In this document: piece by piece, positions 35,158 to 45,064 of the stretch
Position numbering within the stretch: position 1 is the first letter of the stretch
How the letters are laid out: the number at the start of each line of letters is the position of its first letter
NCBI RefSeq assembly: GCF_003853705.1
Contig: NZ_QTQI01000041.1
Coordinates: 1-51,839 of the forward strand
Direction of reading: 5' to 3'
Origin: Burkholderia sp. Bp8992
GTDB lineage: Bacteria > Pseudomonadota > Gammaproteobacteria > Burkholderiales > Burkholderiaceae
DNA length: 51,839 nt
Made by a program: the position numbers and the translations under genes
The notes under the pieces: generated by a model
Told to the model about the DNA's origin: nothing
Seen by the model: only the letters and a program-made list of their open reading frames with translations
Database searches by the model: none

Positions 35158-36105
35158 ATGGCACATCGCACACTCGGCACATCGACCATCCAGGTTTCGC
35201 CGCTCGCGTTCGGCGGCAACGTCTTCGGCTGGACCGTCGACGAGAACGCGTCGTTTTCGCTGCTCGACGCACTCGCCGACACCGGCATCAACTTCATCGA
35301 CACGGCCGACGTCTATTCGGCCTGGGTACCCGGCAACAGCGGCGGCGAATCGGAAACGATCATCGGCAAGTGGCTCAAGCGCTCCGGCAAGCGCGAGCAG
35401 GTCGTGATCGCGACCAAGGTCGGCCTGCTGGGCGCACGCGCGGGGCTGACGAAGGACAACATCCTGAAGGCCGTCGACGAGTCGCTCGGCCGCCTGCAGA
35501 CCGACTACATCGACCTGTATTTCTCGCACCGCGATCTCGCCGACACGGCCCCGCTCGAAGAAACGCTCGGTGCGTATCAGACGCTGATCGAAGCCGGCAA
35601 GGTGCGCATCATCGGCGCGTCGAACTACAGCGGTGCGCGCCTGCGCGAAGCCGCCGCCATCAGCCAGCGCGACGGGCTGCCCGCGTACCAGGTCATCCAG
35701 CCCGAGTACAACCTGGTCGACCGCGCCGGCTACGAGCGCGATCTCGAGCCGGTCGTGCGCGACCTGAAGCTCGGCGTCGTCAACTACTACGCGCTCGCGA
35801 GCGGCTTCCTGTCGGGCAAGTACCGCAGCGAGGCCGACCTGAAGAAGAGCGTGCGCGGCGACCGCGTCGCCGGCTATCTCAACGAACGCGGGCTGCGCAT
35901 CCTCGCGGCACTCGACGCCGTGTCGGCGAAGCACCACACGCAGCCGGCCGCGATCGCGCTCGCGTGGCAGATCGCGCGGCCGACGATCACCGCGCCGATC
36001 GCCAGCGCGACGTCGCTCGCGCAGCTCGAGCTGCTCGGCGAAGCGATCCGCATTCAGCTCGATCAGGACGACATTCGCCAGATCGACGAGGCCAGCGCGA
36101 CTTGA
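35158..36105 (+). CDS. Aldo-keto reductase
   Basis: The 315-residue protein has the AKR tetrad D48, Y53, K87 and H124 (FIDTADVYS, IATKVG, YFSHRD) in a TIM-barrel. It resembles YajO/YghZ-type reductases acting on aldehydes or sugars with NADPH. GGAGAGG precedes the ATG. Substrate is unknown and neighbours give no hint. Confidence 0.9.
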   Translation: MAHRTLGTSTIQVSPLAFGGNVFGWTVDENASFSLLDALADTGINFIDTADVYSAWVPGNSGGESETIIGKWLKRSGKREQVVIATKVGLLGARAGLTKDNILKAVDESLGRLQTDYIDLYFSHRDLADTAPLEETLGAYQTLIEAGKVRIIGASNYSGARLREAAAISQRDGLPAYQVIQPEYNLVDRAGYERDLEPVVRDLKLGVVNYYALASGFLSGKYRSEADLKKSVRGDRVAGYLNERGLRILAALDAVSAKHHTQPAAIALAWQIARPTITAPIASATSLAQLELLGEAIRIQLDQDDIRQIDEASAT

Positions 36106-36287
36106 CAATCGCAGCGGCGGCAGCAGGGCGGTCGGTGGAGTCGCGCAATCCGCGCGGTTTCGCGACCGGCCTGTGTCATAGGTGCTTCGGTTTCGCCGTG
36201 TGTGCGGAGGCGGAAAGTTCGGAAATGACGGATGGATACAATGCGAGCATCCTTCGCGCCCGATCCCACCCACGCACACGACCGCCG

Positions 36288-37075
36288 ATGACCCGAATCA
36301 CGCGCCGCGCCCGATTCTCCCGCCTGTTCTCCGCAACGATTGCCGCACTGCTCGCCTGCGCGCCGGCCGCGTCCTTCGCTGGCTGGTACGAAATCGCGAA
36401 CTACACCGGCACGATCGGCAATGCCCCCGTTCACGTGTCGCTGCAGACCTACGACGCAATCAACCGCAACGACGCGGGCCGCTGACGCGTCGACGGCAAC
36501 TATTACTACGACGCGCATCGCAAGCCGATCCCGTTGCGGGGCCATCGCGAGCCCGACGGCCGCATGACGCTGTGCGAAGCCTCATCGCCCGCATCGAACG
36601 CCGATTCGCCGGTCGTGCCGGCTGCATCGCCAGCACGGCCGAAGCCTTGCCCGATTGCACTGACGGTCGTCGGTAAAACGGCAACCGGCACCTGGGACGA
36701 CGGCCGCAACACGCTCCCGATCACGCTGAACGAAGTCGGGCGACTGAACGACAACGACCAGGGTCACTTCCAGCTCGACGGCACCGTCGATATTCCGATG
36801 TGGTACCGCACGAAGACGCACATGCTGGTCGGCACCTATGCGCTATCCGACAAGTGCGGTATCGCGATGCAGTCGCTGCGCGCCGTGAACATCGCGACAG
36901 GCCGCGTCGATCGCACGATCACGCTGGGTTGCGACGCGGGGATGGTGATGACGGCGATCTACGCGAACGTCGCCGACGCACGGCGGGCCGGCTACGTGAG
37001 CGTCGAGTCCGTGACGGCAAGATGGGTTACGAGCAGGACGTGTCGCTCGGGCCGCCATCGTCTTCGTCCAAGTAA
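36288..37075 (+). pseudogene. Secreted hypothetical protein, broken by stop and frameshift
   Basis: A signal peptide (MTRITRRARFSRLFSATIAA, then ALLACAPAASFA) opens a frame that meets an in-frame TGA at 36483-36485. The same frame continues beyond it with sensible protein (NYYYDAHRKPIPLRGHREPD and on to about 37018). Near 37010-37020 the frame shifts to one ending DGKMGYEQDVSLGPPSSSSK. Two separate lesions make this a decayed periplasmic protein. Function unknown. Confidence 0.7.
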
Positions 37076-37278
37076 ACACGTATCGCCTATCCGAAAATCG
37101 CGCCGAAGTTTTGACTCGCACGGCCGCTTTCGTTGACTCGGCCGGACATCGATCGCGCGTCCGCCCGCAGCGCCCCGTGGCAAGCGCGTCACACGCCGGC
37201 CCCGGGTCTTTCACGGATTGACCGCGCCATTCGACGTGCCCGAGACTGCGCCGCTCAGGCGGCCATTGGGAGAACGTC

Positions 37279-38247
37279 ATGCCGGACACCAGCACGGAGA
37301 TCGCCACGGTCTCGACGCGCGCCGTACGCGGCGCCGAGCGCGTCGAGTTCTGGGTCGACCATGTCGCGCGCACGCTCGTTCGTATCGAATGCAGCGGCAA
37401 GTCGTCCGAAGGGATCGACGCATCGATGCGCAAGCGCGATCTCGGGCTATTCAGCGCATGCGACATCGTCGCGAACCGGCACGCGGTCGTACGCACGCCG
37501 CACAACATTCACGCGGACCAGCGCGACGCCGTGTTCATCTGCCTGATGCACGAGGGGCGCGGCTATACGTTCCAGGACGTCGACTGCATGCAGCACGCGC
37601 CGGGCGACCTCGTGCTGTACGACACGTCGATGCCGTACGGTCATGGCTTTCCGGCCGACATGGCGATGACCGTGCTCGACGTGCCGCGCGACGTGTTCGA
37701 AGCGCGCGTCGGCCCGTGGCGCTACCGCAGCCTCGTCAAGATCGATCGCGACGACGGCGTGACGTCGTGGGCCGTGCGGCAGGTGTACGCACTGCTCGCC
37801 GCGCCGCAGGAACCGACGCCCGACGCGCGCGAACGGCGCGCCGCCGCGATCCTCGATCTCGTGCAGTCGATGCTGCGGCTGCGTGACGGCGATGCGTCGC
37901 CGACGAAGTCGACAGTCCACACACTGTCGCGCGCGAAAGCGTTCATCGACAGCCATCTCGCCGACGACGATCTCGACAGCCAGTCGGTGAGCCGCGCGAT
38001 CAACCTGTCGCCGCGCCAGCTCGCGCGCGTGTTCGAGATCGAGGGGATGCCGCTCACGCGCTACATCCTCGCGCGGCGGCTCGAACGCTGCCGCGCCGAC
38101 TTGCGCGACCGGTCGCTCAAGCACCTGACAGTCAGCGAAATCGCGTTCCGCTGGGGCTTCAACAACAGTGCGCACTTCAGCCGCAGCTATCGCGCGCGGT
38201 TCGGCGAGACGCCAAGCGACACGCGCGTGCCGGCCGACACGCGCTAG
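37279..38247 (+). CDS. AraC-family regulator
   Basis: The 322-residue protein has an AraC-binding-like N-terminal domain (HAPGDLVLYDTSMPYGHGF) and two C-terminal HTHs (INLSPRQLARVFEIEG; SEIAFRWGFNNSAHFSRSYR). It lies 149 bases before a GMC oxidoreductase on the same strand and probably controls it. GGGAG precedes the ATG. Confidence 0.9.
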   Translation: MPDTSTEIATVSTRAVRGAERVEFWVDHVARTLVRIECSGKSSEGIDASMRKRDLGLFSACDIVANRHAVVRTPHNIHADQRDAVFICLMHEGRGYTFQDVDCMQHAPGDLVLYDTSMPYGHGFPADMAMTVLDVPRDVFEARVGPWRYRSLVKIDRDDGVTSWAVRQVYALLAAPQEPTPDARERRAAAILDLVQSMLRLRDGDASPTKSTVHTLSRAKAFIDSHLADDDLDSQSVSRAINLSPRQLARVFEIEGMPLTRYILARRLERCRADLRDRSLKHLTVSEIAFRWGFNNSAHFSRSYRARFGETPSDTRVPADTR

Positions 38248-38396
38248 GGCCTGTTCGCACCGCCATCCGTCGCCGTGTCCCGGCGAGACAAGCACGGCGT
38301 CCGTCCCGGTCAAAAGGGGCCGCAACCCGCTCGCTAAGCTGGCTTCCTGTGCGGCGGCACTCGTTTCGCCGCCCGACAGCAAGGAGGAGAAGCGGG

Positions 38397-39962
38397 ATGG
38401 AGACGTACGACCATATCGTCGTCGGTGGCGGTTCGGCCGGCTGTACGGTCGCACATCGGCTGGTGAAAGCCGGCAGGCGTGTACTGCTGCTCGAGGACGG
38501 TCCGAAGGACGACAGCCTGTTCGTCCGGATTCCGGCGACGTTCATCCGGGTGCTCGGCACGCAGCGCACGGTCACGTTCGAGAGCGAGCCGCAGCCCGGT
38601 GCGGCGGGCCGCAAGACCTACGTGCCGCAGGGCCGCACGCTCGGCGGCGGCAGTTCGGTCAACGCGATGCTGTACGTGCGCGGCACGCGCGACGACTATG
38701 ACGACTGGGCCGCGCTCGGCTGCACGGGCTGGGGCTGGGACGACGTGCTGCCGGTGTTCAAGCGCGCCGAATCGCACCTGCGGCTGTCCGAGCCGTTCCA
38801 CGGCACCGACGGGCCGTTGAAGGTCGGCGACACGCGCTTCCGGCATCCGCTGAGCCTCGCGTTCGTGAAGGCCGCGCAGGAAGCCGGCATCGCGTACAAC
38901 GACGACTTCAACGGCGCCGCGCAGCACGGCGTCGGCTTCTATCACACGACGATCTTCGACGGGCAGCGCGGCAGCACCGCAGCCACCTATCTGGCCGACG
39001 CGATTGCCCATCCGAACCTGCGCGTGCTGACCGGCTGCCGCGTGACGCGCATCCGGTTCGACGGGCGGCGTGCAACGGGCGTCGACTGGCGCAGCGAAAG
39101 CGGCGCAACGGGGTCGGCCGCCGCGCGCGGTGACGTCGTGCTCGCGGCCGGCGCGCTGAGCACGCCGAAGCTGCTGATGCTGTCGGGCATCGGGCCGGGC
39201 GCGCACCTGCATGCGCACGGCATCGACGTGCTGCACGACAGCCGTGAAGTCGGCGCGAACTACCAGGACCATCTCGAGGTATCGATCTACGGCCGCAGCC
39301 ACGCGCCGGTCAGCCTGCTCGGTGAGGATCGCGGGCTGAAGGCGCTGCGGCACGGGCTGCAGTGGATGCTGTGCCGCACGGGCCTGCTGACGTCGAACGT
39401 CGTCGAATCGGGCGCGTTCGTCGATACAACGGGCAGCGGCCGCCCGGACATCCAGTTCCACGTGCTGCCGACGCTCGTCGGCGACGTCGATCGCGCGCCG
39501 CTGCCCGGCCACGGCCTGTCGATCAACCCGTGCCTGCTCAGGCCGCGCTCACGCGGCTCCGTGCAACTGCGCGGCAAGGATCCGGCCGCGCCGATCCTGT
39601 TCGACAGCGGCGCGCTGTCCGATCCGGCCGACGTCGACGGCCTCGTGCGCGGCGTCGCGCTCGCGCGGCAGATCATCCGCGCGCCATCGCTCGCGCGCAT
39701 CGTCCGCGAAGCGGAGACGTTGACCGACGCGACACTCGCCGATTACGTGCGGCACCGCGCGAAAACCGTCTATCACCCGGCCGGCACGTGCCGCATGGGC
39801 AACGATGCGGAAGCAGTCGTCACGCCGCGCCTCGACGTGCAAGGCGTCGACGGATTGCGGATCTGCGACGCATCGGTAATGCCGCGCATCGTGTCCGGCA
39901 ACACGAACGCGCCGACGATCATGATCGCGGAGCGCTGCGCGGAGTTCATGCTGGCGGAGTGA
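38397..39962 (+). CDS. GMC-family FAD oxidoreductase (choline/alcohol dehydrogenase-like)
   Basis: The 521-residue flavoprotein has GGGSAG (10-15), the GMC signature GRTLGGGSSVNAM and the C-terminal YHPAGTCRMG with the active-site His, then SVMPRIVSGNTNAPTIMIAE. It oxidises an alcohol group. The substrate is unknown; it is bracketed by two AraC regulators beside an aromatic-ketone gene block. AAGGAGGAG precedes the ATG. Confidence 0.92.
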   Translation: METYDHIVVGGGSAGCTVAHRLVKAGRRVLLLEDGPKDDSLFVRIPATFIRVLGTQRTVTFESEPQPGAAGRKTYVPQGRTLGGGSSVNAMLYVRGTRDDYDDWAALGCTGWGWDDVLPVFKRAESHLRLSEPFHGTDGPLKVGDTRFRHPLSLAFVKAAQEAGIAYNDDFNGAAQHGVGFYHTTIFDGQRGSTAATYLADAIAHPNLRVLTGCRVTRIRFDGRRATGVDWRSESGATGSAAARGDVVLAAGALSTPKLLMLSGIGPGAHLHAHGIDVLHDSREVGANYQDHLEVSIYGRSHAPVSLLGEDRGLKALRHGLQWMLCRTGLLTSNVVESGAFVDTTGSGRPDIQFHVLPTLVGDVDRAPLPGHGLSINPCLLRPRSRGSVQLRGKDPAAPILFDSGALSDPADVDGLVRGVALARQIIRAPSLARIVREAETLTDATLADYVRHRAKTVYHPAGTCRMGNDAEAVVTPRLDVQGVDGLRICDASVMPRIVSGNTNAPTIMIAERCAEFMLAE

Positions 39963-40048
39963 CGCGGCGCACGTATTACGGCCTGGCGCGCCATGGAAAC
40001 GAAAACGGCGCGTGACACACGCGCCGCCGAACCATCGGAAAACCTGCG

Positions 40049-41029
40049 TCAGCTCCCGCCCACACGCGCCGCATCGCGCAGCGCCATCGGCGACGCACCG
40101 TAGCGCTCACGAATCGCGCGGCTGAAGTGCGCCTGGCTCGAGAACCCCCAGCGAAACGCGATCTCGCCGATGCTCGTCTTGCGCAGCCGCGCATCGGTCA
40201 GCTCGCGATGCGCATGCGACAGCCGCTCCGACCAGATGTGCTGCGTGATCGACTCGCCTTCGGCCGCGAAGAGCCGGCCCAGATGCCGCAGCGACAGCCC
40301 GACCGCATTGGCGACGGCCTGCGGCGCGAGCTCCGGCTCGCCGAGATGCGTCGCAATGTACTGCTTCGCGGTCAGCAGGTACGACAGCGACGCGCGCGAC
40401 GCACCCGCGCCGTTCACTTCCGTGTCGATGAGTTCCGCGATCAGCGTGCGCGTGTGTTCGGCAAACCGCGCGGCGTCGCGCTCGACCGGATCCTTCATGA
40501 ACCGCTCGACGCTCGCGCGCAACGTCGCGCCGAGCATCGCGCCCGCGCCCGGCTTCGGCGCGATCCGCAGCGGCAGCGCAGCCAGCTCCGCATCGAGCCG
40601 GTCGTCGAACGACGTGACCGGAATGTCGATCAGCAGCTGCCGCATCGGCGTCAGGAATCCGAACAGATAAGGCACGCGCGTGTCGTAGACGACCACATCG
40701 CCGGCCTCCGCGAGCAGGCACCGGTCGCGCTGGATGAAATACGCGCGCCCGCTCACGATCTGGCACGCAAACAGCGACTCCTTCGGCAGCTGGCGCACCA
40801 GTGCGGGGCCGCGTTCGATCACGTGATCCTGGCCGCTGATGTCGGCGATGCCGAGGCCCGGCAGCGCGATGTCGGTCTTCTCGACCTCGAGCCCGGCCGG
40901 CGACAGCGACGAGCAGCGCAGCCCGACCAGCGTCGCCGCATTGAACGCATCCCAGTACGCCATCCTGTCGCGCGCCGGCACGTCGGCCGTCGAGCCTCGC
41001 GTGCATGAAAGAACGGTCGAATTCGTCAC
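40049..41029 (-). CDS. AraC-family regulator of the cupin-dioxygenase operon
   Basis: The 326-residue protein has an AraC-binding-like domain (EAGDVVVYDTRVPYLFGF) and a C-terminal HTH pair (VGLSLRHLGRLFAAEG; IGEIAFRWGFSSQAHFSRAI). It is a paralogue of the regulator at 37279. The GTG at 41029 with a full AGGAGGTGA just upstream is preferred over a TTG at 41122. It is divergent from the cupin gene and likely activates that operon. Confidence 0.88.
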   Translation of the reverse strand: MTNSTVLSCTRGSTADVPARDRMAYWDAFNAATLVGLRCSSLSPAGLEVEKTDIALPGLGIADISGQDHVIERGPALVRQLPKESLFACQIVSGRAYFIQRDRCLLAEAGDVVVYDTRVPYLFGFLTPMRQLLIDIPVTSFDDRLDAELAALPLRIAPKPGAGAMLGATLRASVERFMKDPVERDAARFAEHTRTLIAELIDTEVNGAGASRASLSYLLTAKQYIATHLGEPELAPQAVANAVGLSLRHLGRLFAAEGESITQHIWSERLSHAHRELTDARLRKTSIGEIAFRWGFSSQAHFSRAIRERYGASPMALRDAARVGGS

Positions 41030-41205
41030 GTCACCTCCTGCGGGCGCCTGTCGTGCGGAGCGGCACGGATTGGGGGATGGTTCATCTGGATTTTGGTGCG
41101 GTGCAATGTCCGGCGCGGTCAAGCAATTCGTCCAGCCCAGTCAAGAGCGGCGCCCACCGGCTGGCTAAAGTCGAGCCCACGACAACCCACACAAGGAGAC
41201 AAGCC

Positions 41206-41739
41206 GTGGTCGACAAAGCCGTATCCGAATTCTGGCAAGACATCCCGGCGATTGCCAATCCGTTCAAGCCCGATGCGCTGCCCGAAGCGTACATCCCGAA
41301 CGCGGCCACCGACGACGAGCGCTATTACGTTCCGTTCACCGAAACGGTTTCGTCTCGACCGCTGTGGATCTCGCCGTCGCAGAACAAGTGGTGCGACATC
41401 CTGATGGCGAAGGAAGCCGGGCTCGTGAACCGGCACTATCACCCGCACGAGGTGTTCGCGTACACGCTGTCGGGAAAATGGGGCTACCTGGAGCATGAAT
41501 GGACCGCGACGCGCGGCGATTTCGTGTACGAGACGCCCGGCGAAGGCCACACGCTGGTCGCGTTCGATCATCCCGAGCCGATGCGCGCGTTCTTCATCGT
41601 CAAGGGGCCGCTGATCTGGCTCGACGAAGCAGGCAACCCCGACGGCTACTTCGACGTGCACTCGTACATCGCGATGTGCAAGGCGCATTACGAGAAGGTC
41701 GGCCTCGGCGCGCAAGCGATCGAGAAGCTGTTCCGCTGA
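41206..41739 (+). CDS. 2,4'-dihydroxyacetophenone dioxygenase-like cupin
   Basis: The 177-residue cupin has histidines H77 and H79 in NRHYHPHE and H115 in GEGHTLVAF, fitting a three-His iron centre as in 2,4'-dihydroxyacetophenone dioxygenase, which cleaves the side chain of an aromatic ketone. AAGGAGAC precedes a GTG start. It opens the operon with the MFS transporter and two dehydrogenases. Confidence 0.8.
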   Translation: MVDKAVSEFWQDIPAIANPFKPDALPEAYIPNAATDDERYYVPFTETVSSRPLWISPSQNKWCDILMAKEAGLVNRHYHPHEVFAYTLSGKWGYLEHEWTATRGDFVYETPGEGHTLVAFDHPEPMRAFFIVKGPLIWLDEAGNPDGYFDVHSYIAMCKAHYEKVGLGAQAIEKLFR

Positions 41740-41757
41740 CGCACGGCGAGGCCTCCC

Positions 41758-43065
41758 ATGACATCCCCCTCCTCATCCGGATCCGCCTGGACGTACGAGA
41801 ACAGGCTGCTGCTGATCCTGTTCATGACGTTCGGCTTCGTGTTCTTCGACCGCCTCGCGCTGTCGTTCCTGTTCCCGTTCATGTCGGCCGAGCTGCACCT
41901 GACGAACACGCAGCTCGGCATGGTGTCGTCCGCGCTCGCGCTCACGTGGGCGCTGTCGGGTGCTGCGACCGGCGCATGGTCCGATGCGCGCGGCACGCGC
42001 AAGCCGCTGCTGATCGCGGCCGTGCTCGGGTTTTCCGTGTGCTCGGCATTGTCCGGGCTCGTCGGCGGCTTCGCGAGCCTGATCGCATTCCGCGCGCTGA
42101 TGGGCATCGCCGAAGGCCCCGTGCTGCCGCTGTCGCAATCGCTGATGGTCGAAAGCTCGACACCGAGCCGTCGCGGATTGAACATGGGCCTGCTGCAAGG
42201 CTCGGCCGCCGGCCTGCTCGGCGCGATGATCGGGCCGCCGGTCGTGATCGGCATCGCGACCACGTACGGCTGGCGCGAGGCGTTCTACGTCTCGTGCATC
42301 CCGGGCTTTCTGATCGCGTTCTGCATCTGGCGCTGGGTGCGCGAAGTGCCGCCCGGCGGCGTGCGGCACGCGCAGGCCGATACCGCCGCGGTACCGGCCG
42401 CAAGCGGCGGCGCCGAGGTCAACCGCTGGGCGCTGCTGAAGGAACGCAACATCCTGCTGTGCGTGCTGATCAGTTGCTTCTTCCTCACGTGGTTCGTCGT
42501 GATCATCTCGTTCGCGCCGGTGTTCCTCGTGGAAAGCCGTCACCTGTCGCCGTCCGGCATGGGCGTCGTGATGACCTGCCTCGGTGCCGCGTGGGTGTTC
42601 TGGGGCTTCGCGGTGCCGGCGATCTCCGACCGGATCGGCCGCAAGCCGACGATGATCGTGTTCGCGCTGATCGCGGCCGCGTGCCCGGTCGTGCTGATCC
42701 ACGTCGGCTCGGTCTGGGCACTCGGCGCGCTCGTGTTCGCCACCTACACGGGACTCGGCTGCTTCACGCTGTTCATGGCGACGATCCCGGCCGAAACCGT
42801 GCCGCCGCGCGCGATCGCCAGCGCGCTCGGGCTGATCATGGGCGCGGGCGAGCTGATCGGCGGCTTCGTCGCGCCGACCGTCGCCGGCTTCGCGGCCGAC
42901 AAGTACGGCCTGCAGTTCGCGATGTGGACGTCGACCGCCGGCGCGATCCTCGCGTGCGTGCTGTCGTTCGGCCTCGTCGAAACCGCGCCCGCCGTGCTGC
43001 GCAAGCGCGCGCTCGCCGGTGCTGCCGCCGGCCGCCTCGATACGCAAAACCTCGGAGGACGCTGA
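41758..43065 (+). CDS. MFS transporter (ACS-like)
   Basis: The 435-residue protein has about 12 membrane segments, with an MFS loop (SDARGTRKPLLIAAVLG) after helix 2 and SDRIGRKPTMIVF in the second half. It follows the cupin gene by 18 bases and precedes the alcohol dehydrogenase by one base, so it probably imports the substrate of the operon. Confidence 0.9.
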   Translation: MTSPSSSGSAWTYENRLLLILFMTFGFVFFDRLALSFLFPFMSAELHLTNTQLGMVSSALALTWALSGAATGAWSDARGTRKPLLIAAVLGFSVCSALSGLVGGFASLIAFRALMGIAEGPVLPLSQSLMVESSTPSRRGLNMGLLQGSAAGLLGAMIGPPVVIGIATTYGWREAFYVSCIPGFLIAFCIWRWVREVPPGGVRHAQADTAAVPAASGGAEVNRWALLKERNILLCVLISCFFLTWFVVIISFAPVFLVESRHLSPSGMGVVMTCLGAAWVFWGFAVPAISDRIGRKPTMIVFALIAAACPVVLIHVGSVWALGALVFATYTGLGCFTLFMATIPAETVPPRAIASALGLIMGAGELIGGFVAPTVAGFAADKYGLQFAMWTSTAGAILACVLSFGLVETAPAVLRKRALAGAAAGRLDTQNLGGR

Positions 43066-43066
43066 C

Positions 43067-44188
43067 ATGCGGGCACTTCAATGGCATGGCCCGCGCGACG
43101 TCCGTCTTGTCGAAATCGACACGCCGCGCGTCGGCCCCGGCGACGTGCGCATCGCCGTCGCGTATTGCGGGATCTGCGGCAGCGACCTGCATGAATATGC
43201 GGACGGCCCGCATGCGATTCCGGTCGACACGCCGCACCCGCTGTCGCGCCGCACCGCTCCGCTGACGCTCGGCCACGAATTCTGCGGCACCGTCGTCGAA
43301 GTCGGCGAAGGCGTGACGGCGCTGCGCGCGGGCGACCGCGTCGCGGTCGAGCCCGAATACCGCTGCAGCCAGTGCGCATACTGCCGCGCCGGGTCGTACA
43401 ACCTGTGCGTGTCGATGGGCTTCGCCGGGCTGATGGGCGACGGCGGGATGGCCGACTTCGCGGTCGTGCCGGCCTACATGCTGCATCGCCTGCCCGACGG
43501 CGTAAGCCTCGAACAGGCCGCGGTGATGGAGCCGGCCGCCGTCGCGCTGCACGCGCTGCGGCGCGGCGAACTGCGGCTCGGCGAGACCTGTGCGGTGTTC
43601 GGGCTCGGCCCGATCGGTCTACTGCTGATCATGCTCGCGAAACTGCAGGGCGCGACGACGATCGTAGCGGTCGACGTATCACCCGAACGGCTCGCGGCGG
43701 CCACGCGTTTCGGCGCGACGCACGCGTTCGACGCGCGCGGGCTCGATGCGTCCACGTTGCAGGACGCAATTCGCGCGGCCACGGGCGGGCTCGGCGTCGA
43801 TACGAGCTTCGAAGCGGCCGGATTGCAGGCCACGTTCGAATCGGCGATGCGGGCACTGCGCAAGGGCGGCCGCCTCGTGATGGTCGGCCTGATGCCGCAT
43901 GCGGGCTTCGATGCGTTTCGCGCGGTCAACGACGAGCTGACGTTCACGGCGAGCGTCGGCTACCGGCATGCCTACGAAGACCTGCTGCGGATCGTCGCGT
44001 CGGGCGCGCTCGACCTCACGTCGATCGTCACGCGCACCGTGTCGCTTGAAGACGCCGTCGCCGACGGCTTCGACGCGCTGCTCGCCGACCGCACGCAGAT
44101 CAAGATCCTCGTTTCACCCGCGCAGCGGCCGGCCCGTCGCGCACCAACCACCGGGAGTGTCGAGCATGAGTCGTCAGTGGGCGTTTGA
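43067..44188 (+). CDS. Zinc-dependent medium-chain alcohol dehydrogenase
   Basis: The 373-residue protein has catalytic zinc ligands C37, H70 and E71, structural cysteines C100, C103, C106 and C114, and a NAD-binding GLGPIGLL. It resembles 2,3-butanediol/sorbitol dehydrogenases. GGAGG precedes the ATG. It overlaps the next gene by 23 bases and is part of the cupin operon. Confidence 0.92.
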   Translation: MRALQWHGPRDVRLVEIDTPRVGPGDVRIAVAYCGICGSDLHEYADGPHAIPVDTPHPLSRRTAPLTLGHEFCGTVVEVGEGVTALRAGDRVAVEPEYRCSQCAYCRAGSYNLCVSMGFAGLMGDGGMADFAVVPAYMLHRLPDGVSLEQAAVMEPAAVALHALRRGELRLGETCAVFGLGPIGLLLIMLAKLQGATTIVAVDVSPERLAAATRFGATHAFDARGLDASTLQDAIRAATGGLGVDTSFEAAGLQATFESAMRALRKGGRLVMVGLMPHAGFDAFRAVNDELTFTASVGYRHAYEDLLRIVASGALDLTSIVTRTVSLEDAVADGFDALLADRTQIKILVSPAQRPARRAPTTGSVEHESSVGV

Positions 44189-44888
44189 ACGCAAGTCCGT
44201 CGTCGTGACGGGCGGCACGTCGGGCATCGGCGCGCGCACCGCGCTGCGGTTCGCGGAAGCGGGCGCGTCGGTCGTCGCGCTCGGGCTCGACGCCGCCGGC
44301 CCACACGCGCCCGTACATGCGGGCATCCGCTGCGTGGAGCTCGACGTGACCGACAGCGACGCGCTGACGCGCACGATCGCGGCGCTGCCGCGGCTCGACG
44401 TGCTCGTCAACGGCGTCGGCATCAGCCGGCACGCGGACGAATACCGGATGGACCAGTTCGAGCTCGTGCTGAACGTGAACCTGACGTCGGTGATGCGCGC
44501 GTCCGATGCCGCACGGCCGGCGCTGTCGGCACACGGCGGCAGCATCGTCAATGTCGCGTCGATGTACACGTACTTCGGCAGCAAGGACCGGCCCGCCTAC
44601 AGCGCGAGCAAGGGCGGCATCGCGCAGCTCACGCGCTCGCTCGCACAGGCATGGGCCGATCGCGGCATCCGCGTGAACGCGGTCGCGCCCGGCTGGATCG
44701 ACACGCCGCTCAGTACCGGGCTGATGGCCGACGCGCTGGCGTCGCGCCGCATCCTCGATCGCACGCCGCTCGGGCGCTGGGGCTCGGCCGACGAGGTCGC
44801 GGACGTGATCCTGTTCCTGTGCTCGCCCGGCGCGTCGTTCGTGACGGGCGCGGTCGTGCCGGTGGACGGCGGGTACTCGACGGTCTAG
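44166..44888 (+). CDS. Short-chain dehydrogenase
   Basis: The 240-residue protein has TGGTSGIG (15-22) and the triad S132, Y145 and K149 (AYSASKGG). It probably oxidises or reduces a hydroxy/keto intermediate of the operon's aromatic ketone substrate. The start is inside the end of the preceding gene with GGGAG eight bases upstream. Confidence 0.92.
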   Translation: MSRQWAFERKSVVVTGGTSGIGARTALRFAEAGASVVALGLDAAGPHAPVHAGIRCVELDVTDSDALTRTIAALPRLDVLVNGVGISRHADEYRMDQFELVLNVNLTSVMRASDAARPALSAHGGSIVNVASMYTYFGSKDRPAYSASKGGIAQLTRSLAQAWADRGIRVNAVAPGWIDTPLSTGLMADALASRRILDRTPLGRWGSADEVADVILFLCSPGASFVTGAVVPVDGGYSTV

Positions 44889-45064
44889 CCCACGGCGCGC
44901 ACGGCATCGGCAGGTTCACGACACCCGCCGATGCCCGTTGCGCGGCCCGGTCCCTTTCTGCTGCCCCTGAACCACGATTCCCCGGTTCTGATTTATTCAT
45001 ATCAATCAGTAGTCCAATCAAAAATATCCGATCCGATCGGAAACATGTGAGGAGCACTTTGGAG

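Noticed and set aside
36483-36485. In-frame TGA as selenocysteine
   Set aside because: No selenocysteine insertion hairpin follows and the same gene also has a frameshift, so decay is simpler.
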